From Adenanthera pavonina (taxonomy: Eukaryota; Streptophyta; Magnoliopsida; Fabales; Fabaceae), in assembly GCA_026686845.1 (NCBI GenBank), contig JAIVEN010000015.1, positions 1,379,001 to 1,443,000 on the forward strand: DNA of 64,000 nucleotides, read 5' to 3'. This document shows positions 11,887 through 22,785 of the stretch, piece by piece. The notes beneath the pieces were generated by a model. The model did not search any database. It was given only the letters and a program-made list of their open reading frames with translations, and was not told where the DNA came from. Numbering within the stretch: position 1 is the stretch's first letter; each line of letters begins with the position of its first letter. Both the position numbers and the translations under genes were made by a program.

Positions 11887-12475
11887 TATTATATAGAATT
11901 TGTAAATAAACTTAAAATCTATAAGTAGACACTTGGCAGCGCCAAAAGAGGGAGGAGAAAGGTAGATGTAAAGCCACTTACATACAAGCTAGAAAGAGGA
12001 ACAATTATGAAGCTCCAAATTAAATGATGGCGGTGGCAAGAGAAATCCCTCAAGGAGCTGCAGAAAGGGGAGGAAGAGGGCGAATTGAGTGAGCAATGAG
12101 AGAAAGTGTGAGTTGAAGGGTAAGAGGGAAGCTACAATCTCTATGATACGCAATCAATTATCAAATTAATTAATTGGTTTCTATTTTATTCTAAACACAC
12201 TTTGGCTTCTACATGATCACTCCTATGCCTTTTTTATTATATGTTGCAATCTATGACAGGGTGAAGGAGGAGGTACAGGCGAAAAGGAGAAAGGGATGTG
12301 CGGTGAATAATAACGATGAGAGATGGAGGTATAGGCGAGCTGAAAAAAGACAGGAACAAGAAAAAAGTGAAAGAAAGAAGGGAAAGAAGTGGATGCCATT
12401 CCATTAAATTCATAGGAAAAAGTTTGCCGCGTCAAGAACTAACAATTGAATAATGAATCTTTTTTTCTTTCTAGT

Positions 12476-12617
12476 AGAAGAATAGTGCTAATATGTCCAT
12501 CATCCATATATTGGTTAATGATCATTGTTTAGCACCCAATTAATGAGAAGAATAATGTCAATATGTCCGTCATCCATATATTAGTCAATGATCACTATTT
12601 AGTACCCAATTAATGAG
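12476..12617. repeat. two-copy tandem repeat, unit about 70 bp
   Basis: A unit starting near GAAGAATAGTGCTAATATG and containing CCATATATTGGTTAATGATC and CACCCAATTAATGAG is repeated once with about 8 substitutions (second copy from about 12546). It is non-coding. Confidence 0.8.
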
Positions 12618-13021
12618 ATTATTGAAAAGACGGGTCATTAATATGTAAATTGGATTTTTTTATGAAATTGTAATTTAGGCTGCAGATATGTAAAATCTTT
12701 CCAAAAAGGTCATACTAAAATTACACTTTAGGGGGCAAATCCTTAAACTCGTTGCAAGAGGTCCTTTTACAACTTTTATATAAAACTAGATTTTTTTCCG
12801 GCAAAGAGGGATGCAATGATATTTTATCTAGTTCTAAAAGATATTAAATTAAAAAGAAATTTCATCACTAACTCCCTCTACTCCAAGAAAATTTGGTATC
12901 AATTGATATGAATTAAAATTAATATATATTTAGAAAGTAAGTCAAAGATAATTAATTAGTGAAAATTCATAAGAAAATTAAAATTAAAAAATATTGAATT
13001 TTGTAAAATAAGGAAAGAATG

Positions 13022-13057
13022 TGGGGCTCATCTAAAAAAAAGGGAAAAGATGAGCCC
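13022..13057. repeat. short perfect hairpin
   Basis: GGGGCTCATCT and AGATGAGCCCC form an 11-bp perfect stem around an A/G-rich loop. It is followed by (GAAT)n at about 13068-13085. There is no associated gene, so a terminator function is not implied. Confidence 0.7.
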
Positions 13058-13349
13058 CATCTACAAATGAATGAATGAATGAATGGGGAAAAAATAAGGA
13101 CAGGGTCTCTCCTACTAATATAGATCATGCCACCCTCTTTTTATTTTTTATTTTTTAATATTTATGTTTAGAAATAAAAAATATTTTTTTTTACAATTAT
13201 ACAGCTATAAAATTGTACTATTTTTTATTTTTTTTAATTTAAATTTTATACAGTAAAAATAGTATCTTTACAGTCATACAGTATATAGTATGAGCCAAAA
13301 GATATAGAATAGGATAAAATAGCATAGATACATGACTGCATGATCCTCA

Positions 13350-13450
13350 GGGGACATTATATGCATCCAGTTTCCATGCTCAGCTGGGTGATGAGCACCA
13401 AGATGCACCATTTTATTTAAATGAGGGGGAATCCTGGCCATTCATTAAGA
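13350..13450 (+). repeat. left terminal inverted repeat of the MULE-like element
   Basis: About 95 bp, matching the reverse complement of 21782-21881 with roughly 80-85% identity by eye. The strongest block is 13372-13437. Confidence 0.75.
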
Positions 13451-13542
13451 GAGTAATCTTGACCATCCATTTCAGGTTAATATTTTTAACTCAAATTAGC
13501 AGTATCGGTGACCAGAACACAGTAATGCTCTAGAGGCTATAT

Positions 13543-14297
13543 TTGACGTATGATTCAGGAGGTGATTCCAGCCTTACTTTCGTTCTCAGTTCTCACGAGA
13601 CACGAACCTGCTTGTTAAGCCATAGTCCATCATCCACTGGTGCTAGTACTGGTGCTGGTGCTTCTCTCTCAAATTCTCCTTTCCTCCACAGCGCTTCCTC
13701 CATTATCGTTGTCAGTAGAGCTTCCTTGCTATTTTCAGGTATGTTTCTAACAACTGGGTGGAAATTTGCAGCAGCTGAAAAGAGGATTTTATTGGATGCG
13801 GCCTATTTGATAATTTTATTTTCTTTTCCTATTGCCTTTATTTTGAACTTGGCTTTGTGTCTGACTTGTTTGATCATTTTATTTGATCAGAAAAGTGCTT
13901 CTTTTTGTTCCTTACCTTTCGAGAAATCCTAAAATTTGATGGAATTATTCTTTAAATTACTAGCTACTGCCTCTTTTTTTGTTGGCTACATGGTGGGTTT
14001 TTGCTATCTTGGTCAATAATGAAATGTTAGGAAAATATGTGTTACGCTGGAGAATTTTGTAGGATTTGTTGAAAGTTTCGGGTTTTTCACATACCATTAT
14101 GGAGGTGACTTGATATGAAAACTTCGTGAATCGTGTGTTTTGGATTTCATGACTTACCAACCGCCAAAGGATTTTAGTTAAATGCAATTGAATCATTTCA
14201 TTTTCAGGGAAATAGGTTTAGAACACTCTGAAACATAATGAAGCAATCAAAGGATCCATTCGAAGCAACATTTGAGGAGCAAGAGGATTCTTTATAG
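13543..14297 (+). pseudogene. TAF11: 5' fragment of a TAF11 (TFIID subunit 11) gene: 5' UTR exon, intron and first codons
   Basis: An ATG at 14238 opens 19 codons, MKQSKDPFEATFEEQEDSL, then TAG at 14295. As I recall it, plant TAF11 begins almost identically (MK.SKDPFEAA.EEQEESP), whereas the rest of the protein, including the histone fold, is absent. Upstream lies a CT-rich leader (about 13550-13738) with a donor CAG|GTATGT at 13739. An AT-rich intron and an acceptor TTTTCAG at 14201-14207 follow, as in a native 5' UTR intron. A fragment with promoter-proximal exon, intron and truncated CDS is what a Mutator-type element leaves after capturing genomic DNA. The open frame spanning 13543-13932 is therefore not treated as protein-coding. 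Identity rests on a short but distinctive match. Confidence 0.6.
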
Positions 14298-15700
14298 AGA
14301 GAATTGAGGCCCTTGCATAAAATCTATCTTTGTCAACTTTTACACTTGCAGTGGAGGAATCCTTTCATTAGACATAGACCCTTAGTTTTTTTTTTTCAAA
14401 AAGTTCTTGTGTATGGTCTTGGGGTTTCTATAGTGTGTTGAGACTGAGTTGTCAGAGGGGATTGATAAGCCTGTGAAATGAATAATTAAGTTTGTCTTTT
14501 TTTTTGGCCAAAATAATAGTGAAGTTGACTAGTCTTTTGCATGATCTCTTCAATGGTTCTGACTTTTGATTTGAAATCAAATCACATTCTTTCATTGGAT
14601 ATTCATAATTGATTAAAAGTGTATGTTGGTGACATTACCATAAAAAACTTATGCAACCTCTTTCAGAATGTCATGGATACAAACCTTTTGCGCTTGGATA
14701 GGAAGAGAAGAGTAAGTGTTTGAAAAAATAAAAGTAAAAAAGAAGAGTAAGTGTGATTCCTGGCAACACAGATAATGAAGTTCTCAGAAGGCTCAAAATA
14801 GCAATGTTGATTTTTGGACATATTATAAGATACACAAACTGATATACATAGCTATAAATAGACCAAAAAAATATAGATTGACAAGGATGGAATTTGATTT
14901 TCTATTAATTTTTGTAGGTAGAGGAGCAATATCCAGAGTTAGGAAGTCCACTAAAGCAAAGCATGTGCCATCCTACCAAAAATTGTCCTTTGAGCTGTGC
15001 AAAACAAAGGAAGCAAGAACTATCCTATGCATAAAATGTCCAAAAGAGCTAAAAGCTGTCTATTGAAGTAAAGCAACCAAAATATGTTGTCTTGTAAGTT
15101 GTGTAGTGCTAATTCATGCAAAAAATAGCCAGCAAATTAGTCCACCGTGTATTTTACTGTCCTATATAAAAAAGTTATGTAACTAGTTAGGTTTGTGTTA
15201 TGTAATGTTTGTAAAATGGTTGATGTACAAGAGGCTAATTGTACCGTGTATATGAAAATATTGAAATGAATAAAATGTTATTTTTATGCAAATTGTATGC
15301 AATTATTTTTCTATTAATTACCTTGTGAATAGTTAGTAGTAAAATCAATGGCTTCAAGTGATGGGATTTTACTTTCATCTGGTGCATACATTTGAAAATG
15401 TCAATGGTTTTGACTTGAGGAAACAATAACAATATATGACAATTAGTAGTAACCAATTTATTAATCCATACCATTAGCAACCTTGTAAATGACAATGGTT
15501 GTGATGTACATGGTGAAAAAGTATGTTTTGTTGGAGATGTTGAGTATAAGATCATTGAATCTTGTATGTGTGTATCTTTCCTTGTGTTAACTTTTCTTCT
15601 TTTCTGTGATGGATGAGTCTTTTGTGTTTGTGCATATTTCATTTTTAGAGCTTTCATTCTTTTCCTCGATGGCAAACCGTCTTGGTGTGTTTGAGAGTCC
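14298..15700. other. internal MULE sequence, nothing assignable
   Basis: It lies between the TAF11-like fragment and the FAR1-type gene. The minus strand at 15235-15675 is open and lysine-rich at its start and could be a degraded C-terminal tail of the transposase gene. I see no motif that proves this. Confidence 0.35.
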
Positions 15701-17714
15701 TACAAAAAGTAAATAGAAATTCAGTAATAGTTTCTATTTTGATAAATATAAATTCAAACTTAATACCGTTGAGTCTTTTTCTGATGTAACTCTTCTTCTT
15801 TTCAGTAATAGTCTCTCCATCCAACTTCTTGGGTGTCGTCTCTTGTTTTTTCCCTCTCTCTTTTTGAATCCTTTAGGCATCTTTTGTAACCCTGTGACTG
15901 GTGTTGCAATTGGTTCAATATTATCACAATTACTTTCAAGATTATCATCTTCATTACCATCAGGAATATCATTTTCCACTTCAATAAGGAATTTTTGAAC
16001 GCTCAAATCCTTTAAGAGTCTTAGCTGCCTTTGTTGCCACTCTTACCATATTCTGCATTAATCGTCTATACCGCTGTGTGATTTCAAGTCTAGGATCTAC
16101 TTGTATTTCATTTCCTTTAATATCATGTACAATACCAATCTTTGCTTTCTTGGTCCATTGCTTGAGAATATATTGCTCAGGCATAACTCTTACATCTTTG
16201 GACTCATATACTTTCAATGCATGACAACACAATATCCCAGTGGTTTCAAACTTTCGACAAGTGCAACAAATTTCATGTGTATCTGGCTTAAATTGAATGC
16301 TCCATTCCCCATCTTCATCAATCATATGTGCAAGGTATACAAACAATGGTTCAAACTCATTACGTTCTTCTAATTTCATGGAAAATTGGAGATCCCATTG
16401 TTCTTGGAACAAATCAAATGCTAAGAGGGTGTAAACTTGCATAAGTTGCCTTAATATAGGCGCACTCCTATTAACCATCATAGGTATCTTCTATCAAGAT
16501 TCATATTCAAGTAATAGTTCCTTGTTTCGCCTGCTTGCAACAACCTTTTCAAACCTCTTGAAGAATTGTTTTATGTCTATATCTAGCTTTGTATAACTTT
16601 TCACATCAACATTCACACTTTCACTAAGTTGTGTGCTTCTCATGCCCAATGTGCGTGCTGTTTTCACATAGCACCAAGCCCATTTCCCTTTAATATTATA
16701 AATAGAGTTCAAGCACCTATTTTCATGCATATTGTAAGAAGATAATAATTGACTCCATGCTTCTTCAAACTTATCTTCTTCTACGTATTCAGACATGCAT
16801 TTTTTGAACTCAGGCAAAATGTGTGATGCACTTTTCTCCAAATTACTAAGGTGTTTGATGCCATTTTGCATCAAATGCCAAGTGCACAAACAATGTTTTG
16901 TATCAGGAAGTACTTCACTTAGAGCTCTTGCCATAGCTTGATCTTGGTCCGTGAACAATGTTTGAGGCTTTTTTTGTATGTGAGCATCCAAAAAGGTTTC
17001 TAGTAACCACTTGAAAGACTCAATGGTTTCATCATACAATAGTGCTGCTTACTTCTATGGTGATTGAAGCTAGAAAAGATTGCAAGGGGTGGATGTTCAT
17101 GATTTGTACCATATGTTGTGTCAAGTGATACAACCTCACCAAAATGCATATAATCTATTAGCATACAAGTATTTGTCCAATACACATTGATGATTTGTTC
17201 ATCCATGTCCAACTGATATTTATGGTAGAATGCAGGATTTTCTGCAAATTGGTTGTGAAAATACTCAAGTAAACATCCTACCTCCCCAAACTTCATATTC
17301 CTTTGCCTTTTAGACTTTAAATAGTTCTTCGCATCTATGCGAGTGTAACCTAGGTTTGCTTGACCGCTAGCATATGTACTCATTAAGTCAAAAGTAGTTT
17401 TCTGTTGAAGCCCAGAGTCTTCTGCAAGGTCAATCTCATAGGCTTGAACTTCTGATAGATTACTTTGGGATGCTGACAAATGAACTGTTTCTGGTGTGTG
17501 AAGGGGATGATTATGTTCTTCATCAAACATTGTAATTTTGTATTTTTCATCAATTCGAGATACTACCATTTGTGCTTTGCAGTTGGTCCTTGTCTCTGCA
17601 TGATGTTTAAAAGAATATGTCTCTTCTTTACTTTGTTTCCGAAGACCCTCCTTGCAACATACATATCTATATGTAATAATAAAACCATCTTTTTTACTTT
17701 TTGTAAAATTATAC

Positions 17715-17722
17715 TTTCTAAC
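17715..17722. repeat. 8-bp target-site duplication (left copy) of the hAT element
   Basis: TTTCTAAC here is repeated exactly at 20866-20873, immediately outside the two ends of the hAT element. Eight base pairs is the hallmark length for hAT insertions. Confidence 0.9.
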
Positions 17723-17933
17723 CAAGGTATTAAAAATCGGACCGACCATTGAACCGGCCAAGACACCGGTTCACGTTTCAAGGTTCAATGGTTGGATTGG
17801 GGTCGGACCGGATATAAATAGATTAATATATTTTATATAATATAGATGAAAAATAGAAACAATATTTATTCATGATCACAAAATTAACATCCTATCTATG
17901 ATGAAATGTAAAAGTAGTTTACTACAATCAAAT

Positions 17934-18050
17934 TCATACATCATACATCATACATCATACATAACCATAAACATCATACATCATAGGTCCATAAACAATC
18001 AAATTCATCCACAACAAACAATCAAACATCATACATAACCATATCGGTAT
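17934..18050. repeat. CATACAT short tandem repeats inside the hAT
   Basis: CATACATCATACAT-type units recur about ten times with interruptions. It is a low-complexity region between the hAT left end and the transposase remnant. Confidence 0.75.
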
Positions 18051-18293
18051 TTGTCTACCACAAGCATTCAATTAGTAACCACCATAAAAGTCATTCAATT
18101 TAAATTCTTCAGATTGTGACTCATTAACAGCCAAACTAAGAGAACCAGAACCAGCAGCAGAATCATGTTGAAACCTATCAGCATCCAATGAAGTTAGAGG
18201 TGGGGGATCTGGAATGTTCACATTTTCATCACCTATTATATATTTGACAAAAAGTAATATTAATGATTATATATAGAAAACAAGTATCTAATA

Positions 18294-19520
18294 TTAGAAA
18301 CTAAAATGAAATTGAAAATATGAACCTTCATTCTCTCTTTGAGGCCGTGATGGAATAAAAGTCTCACTTTGAAAATTTGCATCATCAAACTCAGGAGTAG
18401 CATATTCTTCAGTTACCCAAAAATCAACTTTGTCAATTGATTCATAATCAATAGGAACATAACTCCTCTTCTTCAATTGTGACCTTTGATTAAAACAAAT
18501 GAAAGTATTTAAATATAAGTTCAATTTTGCCAAAACACAAAAATAGTCAAATATGAATTATTTATACTCAATAGGATCATAATTGAAACTTATTACCTAT
18601 ATTGCAGTCGCAAGTTATAATTAACAAAAACCAAGTCATTTAATCGTTGATGTTCCAATCTATTTCTTCTTCTTGTATGAATGCGTTCAAACAAACTCCA
18701 ATTTCGCTCACATCCAGAAGAAGAAGAAGAAGTTTGGCTAAGAACCCGGATTGCAAGCTTTTGCAACTCTAGAACACTGCCTCCAAAAATGTCCCATCAC
18801 ATATCTACATCAAAAAGACAAAAACATTCAATTATATTATAAACTTATGTGCCAAATAATAATTAATGGATAATAAATTGATTCTTACAAGGTTCTAATC
18901 TACTAGCTGCTGCAAAAGTTTGGTCTCGACTAAAAGAGCTATCACGCTCACGATATGTTGTCAACTGAGTTATCATCTCAATACAGGAAGAAGAGCTATT
19001 TGCCTCAAATAAATCAAGCATTGCATCCATAATTTTCAACTACCCCAATAGCTTTTCTCTTGCCACGAGAATCAAGGACCTTCGAAGTTGGAGTTGGAGC
19101 AATAGCTACTTCACATCCCTTTTCCTCACCATATTCTTCACGAATATCATTAAGCTTCTTTTTTAATTGCACTTCTTTTAGAGACTCTTTCATCCTATGA
19201 CGTACATCATGAGGAACTTTCTTGCAAGAAGATATTTGACTGATGACACCAGCAAGATGTTACTTCATTCTATTCATTCTACCTCCTCTATAAACTGCAA
19301 AACCAAAAAGGCATGTATACACATTAGTCTTCCCCTATTTTTTCAAGGAAAAATATTCCCATGCAGGATCAGCCTTCCCACGCGTCAATGAACTCCCTGT
19401 TGTTGATTGTTTGTCTGATGAAGGTTCATTACTATCAATAGTATTTTGGCTAGGATTAATGGGATTGGGAGTGGGAGACATATTATCTTGTGTATTGGCA
19501 TCAGGTGTTGAAATATCCAT
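18294..19520 (-). pseudogene. hAT transposase remnant (BED finger joined to C-terminal dimerisation domain)
   Basis: From 19520 the frame reads MDISTPDANTQ, then DPAWEYFSLKK, a stop, VYTCLFGFAVYRGGRMNRMK, a stop, HLAGVISQISSCKKVPHDVR and RMKESLKEVQLKKKL. This is the BED-type zinc finger and following region of plant hAT transposases. The second BED cysteine appears lost, and stops replace the codons before G and H. The frame ends near 19020. After a short unclear stretch, 18770-18600 reads LQKLAIRVLSQTSSSSSGCERNWSLFERIHTRR in pieces and RRNRLEHQRLNDLVFVNYNL, the hAT dimerisation domain. The C-terminal tail (18533-18294) is acidic. The RNase H-like catalytic region expected between them (well over 1 kb) is absent. 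It cannot encode an active transposase. Confidence 0.8.
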
Positions 19521-20865
19521 GCTCCTTAACTAGGATGAAGAGAAAGACAATATTAAAGAAAATTTAAAATTAGTACACGGTTCAAGTTCAATGAAGTGAA
19601 ATAATGACTACAAAAACATTGTAAGAAACTTAAAGCCCCAAGCTAGTTTATACTTTATACTAGGATATTAACGTGAAATGGAAGTCCATACTCTATATAA
19701 TTATGGCAAAAATTGCATACAAACATAAATATCATATCTTTAGCAGTTCAGCTTATGTCAATAGTCATAGATAAATTCTAACTCTAATATTTCAATCCCA
19801 TCAAAATGAAAACTTCAGCAAAGAAACTTAAAGCTCCAAGCTAGCATTATCTATTTGTCCACAAAGAAATTAAGTTTTAGATGTAAAAAATGTACAAATA
19901 AAAATGAAAGTTAAAGTCTAACCCTAAAAACAGCTTTACCTTCTCTTAACTCCAAAATCTAAAAATCTTAATCGTGCTACATTCAATAGTCAGTACATTC
20001 AACTGCTTCAGCCAAGAAAAATGAAAATAGATTCAGGCTAAAAAACTAAAAAAGAAAAAAAGAAAATAGATTCAATGCTTCATAGAACAAAAGTAACAAA
20101 ACAGAGGACGCAAGGGAAATCAGAAAATGGCAACCATTGGACCTGAAACAAACACAACACCAAGGTGATGAGAGAAAATAGCCGCGGATAGAGGAGGAAG
20201 AATGAGTTGTTGCTGTTGTGCTGTTGTTACGATGGAGTTGGAGTAGAAGCAGACAAAGATGGTGACGATGAGACACAAAACAGAGGAACGCAACCCATGA
20301 TTGAGGAAGGGAGATGACAGCTATTGATGTGAAGCCTTGAAGCTCGCCGGCAAGATGATTTCTGACCCAGATAGAGGTGGCCGACATGAAGAAATTTGGG
20401 ATGTTAGGGTTCACACTTCAGAGCACAGAAGAGACTGAGAGAATGCGTTGAGGCTTTGAACTTCAGAGTTTAATTGTTTTAATTTTTAATTGTTTTAATC
20501 TTTTCTATCTGTAAACTTTTTTAGTTTTTTTGTTATTTTGTTTTGGGGTAATTAATTTAATGATTTATAAACATATAATATATAAATTTGTAAATAGAAA
20601 AAAAGACTGCTGGTAGGAAAAAAAATAAAAGGCAAAACGTTGTCGTTTTGTCTTAGAAACACAAAATTTTTTTAGAAAAAAGCCAAACCGGGCAAACCGG
20701 TTGACCCGCCGGTTTTACCGGTTCAAGCCAGTTTAGGCCCAGTTTGGTCAATTTTTTACCAATTTCTAGATGAGCCGGTTTTCTGGTTTTTCTGGACTAG
20801 ACTGAGGACCGGTTCTCGGTCCAACCGGTTGAACCGGCCAGTCCAGTCTAGTTTTTATTTCATTG

Positions 20866-20873
20866 TTTCTAAC
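20866..20873. repeat. 8-bp target-site duplication (right copy) of the hAT element
   Basis: TTTCTAAC, identical to 17715-17722. Confidence 0.9.
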
Positions 20874-20990
20874 TCCAAACCCAGTTCTTCTACCATAATC
20901 AACCCAAAACTTCCATGCTTCGTCCAAGCTTTCAAACTCTCTCCCGATTTTGGGTTGTAATTCATCTTCCATTATATACTTTCTATACAC

Positions 20991-21781
20991 AATAAAAACA
21001 TTATAGCTTAAAAGCTATCACCATTAAAATATAAACAAGGATGATCATAAAAGCTTAAACAATGATTTCATTATTTTATTAGGAAACATAGCACCAAGAA
21101 AAAAAAATATTTTATTAAAAATTCATGATCATATAAAAAATATTATTCTTCATCTTTATATTAATTCCAAATGTATAAAAAAAACGTGTTCATTCTCCCA
21201 TTCAACTAAATATGCTCTCAACTTTTTATATTAATTTTTTAAAAATGTATATAAACAGAAGTTAAAAATATAATTCTTCTACAAGAGAAGCTCAAACACA
21301 ACTCAAATTTTGATTAAATTTCAAACCCTTCAAACATAAATCTGTCACCTCCACTACACATATTTTGATAACCTACCATGATCATTCTTCCATAACTCAC
21401 ACTGCACGGATTTCTCAGCCCCACCATAACGCAAGTATAGAGCACTATATAGGGCATTTGGTTTTAATTAAATATCACCCTTCAAATATTAGACCCTTCA
21501 TATTTTGATTAACAGAAAACAAAGAAAAAAGAAAACAAAGAAAGAAAGTCATGGACGCTGAGCTTACTTAAATCTTAGTACATAACCCACCTTCTTCCTT
21601 CTACATTGAATGCTAGTACATATAATCCAAATGCAAGCTCCTTCGGTTTCTTGCTCTAGAAATTCGCGCCAAACCCACAAGAGCCCTCCACTTTTTCAAG
21701 CTAAATTATTGGTGAGGATGAAATTTGAAGACCCAATATGTAAATGTTGTCGTCTAGAATTAAAACAGTGGATGACTAATA
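20991..21781. other. 5' region of the FAR1/MULE gene up to the right inverted repeat
   Basis: AT-rich sequence between the FAR1 start codon and the right TIR. It should hold the transposase promoter and 5' UTR, but nothing specific is recognisable. Confidence 0.4.
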
Positions 21782-21881
21782 TTATAATAAGACGGCCAAG
21801 ATTCCCCCTCCTTTAAATAAAACGGTGCATTTGGTGCTCATCACCCTGCTGAACATGGAAACTGAGTGCATATTATATCAT
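21782..21881 (-). repeat. right terminal inverted repeat of the MULE-like element
   Basis: Reverse complement matches 13350-13450 (see the left copy). The strongest block is 21796-21865. Confidence 0.75.
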
Positions 21882-22225
21882 TCACAATTTTTAAAATAAG
21901 AAAAAATTTTCCTGTCATAGTGGTAGGAGACACCCCCATCCGGAAAAAAAAAATTACACAAATAGAAAAGAAAAAAGAAAATAAAAAAATAATTATGGCA
22001 CAAAGCCTGAAAATGGAGTTATATTGTTTGGCTAATTCAGTGTGATTATCCTTGATGGCTCCATTTGATGAAGGAGGTGAATATCTTACATAATTTAGTA
22101 TTAAAAACATAAAAAGAGCAATAGTTAAATCTGAACCATTTATTGCATATTTAATTAAGAGTCTATATCTACTGCAGTTGAGAAAAAGTGGATAAAAAAT
22201 GCAATGGAGAGAAGCGAAGTATGTA

Positions 22226-22590
22226 CTCCCTCCATTTCAATATAATTATCATTTTAAATTTTACTAAAATAATTTTATATTAAAATTCATGAAAACGTTA
22301 GTACTTCTTTGACTAAAATATTACAATAAAAAATAAAGTATTACACTAACAAAATCTGATATAATTAGTTGATAGCTAGATTCTTTAAGCATAAAATCTT
22401 GGGTTTGATTTCTAACAATGTATATGAAAAAAATTTTGTTAGAATGAACAAAGTCTAATTCGATGATTTCTACATTTCAAAAGAATTAATTTTCAGTTAT
22501 TAAGTTGGAGATACCTTTGATATTAAAAAAAATTATTAAATAATTAAAATTTGATCAAAATTCTAAAATGACAATAACAAAACACTGGAG
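22226..22590. mobile_element. Stowaway-like MITE, decayed
   Basis: Starts CTCCCTCCATTTCAATATAA after a TA and ends with the inverted counterpart (AAAATGACAATAACAAAACACTGGAG). The first 35-40 bp of each arm are recognisably inverted copies. The right flank is CA rather than TA, so the duplication is degraded. No coding capacity. Confidence 0.55.
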
Positions 22591-22785
22591 CATTAAAATC
22601 ACAATATATATACATTTGATACTTGCTCTAAAATCCCTTTCTTAGCACTAGCATGTAGTCTACGTGTTCTCCACAATTTCAAGATCCGTGTCAACCTATA
22701 TTACATCTTTGTGAACATTAATTGTTGTGTTATAATTTATATATTTCTTTTTACCAACACAATGTCCAAGATGGTATATTAAATA

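Larger units (their letters stand above)
17723..20865 (-). mobile_element. internally deleted hAT transposon nested in the FAR1/MULE gene
   Basis: The element is 3,143 bp, flanked by identical 8-bp duplications. The termini CAAGGTATTAAAAATCGG and (inverted) CAATGAAATAAAAACTAG match imperfectly. Both subterminal regions are full of ACCGG/CCGGTTC motifs (17741-17815 and 20683-20850), as in plant hATs whose transposase binds subterminal repeats. On the minus strand a BED-finger-like region (from about 19520) and a C-terminal dimerisation domain (about 18800-18600) are recognisable, but the catalytic middle is missing. A CT-rich leader at 20414-20046 may be the 5' UTR. The insertion interrupts the FAR1 frame at GFGV|RKYNF. 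Confidence 0.9.
15734..20972 (-). pseudogene. FAR1-related/MULE transposase gene, disrupted
   Basis: The gene starts at an ATG at 20972 (MEDELQPKIGREFESLDEAW, then GRRTGFGV), is interrupted by a hAT element at 17723-20865, and resumes at 17722 with RKYNFTKSKKDG. Domains follow in order. The FAR1 DNA-binding zinc finger has YRYVCCKEG, RTNCKAQMVV and EEHNHPL. The MULE transposase core (17180-16550) has VVSLDTTYGT, LFTDQDQAMARAL and CLCTWHLMQN. The SWIM zinc finger (about 16265-16210) has CCTCRKFETTGILCCHAL. A basic region KKREGKNKRRHPRS follows. Besides the insertion, a deletion/frameshift near 17040 removes several residues before LYDETIESF, two adjacent in-frame stops (TGA TAG) lie at about 16491-16496, and the frame changes near 15990. 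It is not functional as it stands. Such proteins are transposases or, when domesticated, light-signalling transcription factors; flanking inverted repeats favour a transposase. Confidence 0.85.
13350..21881 (-). mobile_element. Mutator-like (MULE/FAR1 type) element, with nested hAT insertion
   Basis: The outer limits are set by two inverted copies of a roughly 95-bp sequence, at about 13350-13450 and 21782-21881. Both contain GGTGATGAGCACCAA, GCACC.TTTTATTTAAA and GAGGGGGAATC. Between them lie a broken FAR1/MULE transposase gene (-), an apparent TAF11 5' fragment (+) near the left end, and a 3,143-bp hAT element. Long terminal inverted repeats plus an internal MULE-family transposase are the expected Mutator layout. 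I could not find a convincing 9-bp target duplication, so the exact ends are uncertain by several bases. Subtracting the hAT and one target duplicate gives about 5.4 kb. Confidence 0.65.

Noticed and set aside
13543..13932. 129-codon open frame on the plus strand
   Set aside because: It runs through a splice donor and AT-rich intron-like sequence. The coding start that matches a known protein lies downstream at 14238, so this is better read as 5' UTR plus intron.
15235..15675. 146-codon minus-strand frame downstream of the FAR1 tail
   Set aside because: No recognisable domain and ends in AT-driven codons. It may include a remnant of the transposase C-terminus but is not a gene on its own.
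17934..18050. CATACAT repeats as a possible CRISPR-like array
   Set aside because: Units are short, irregular and directly adjacent with no spacers, and the genome is a plant nuclear one.
20046..20414. 122-codon open frame on the minus strand inside the hAT
   Set aside because: Leucine/serine-rich with no domain; it lies where the transposase 5' UTR should be and is most likely a CT-rich leader.
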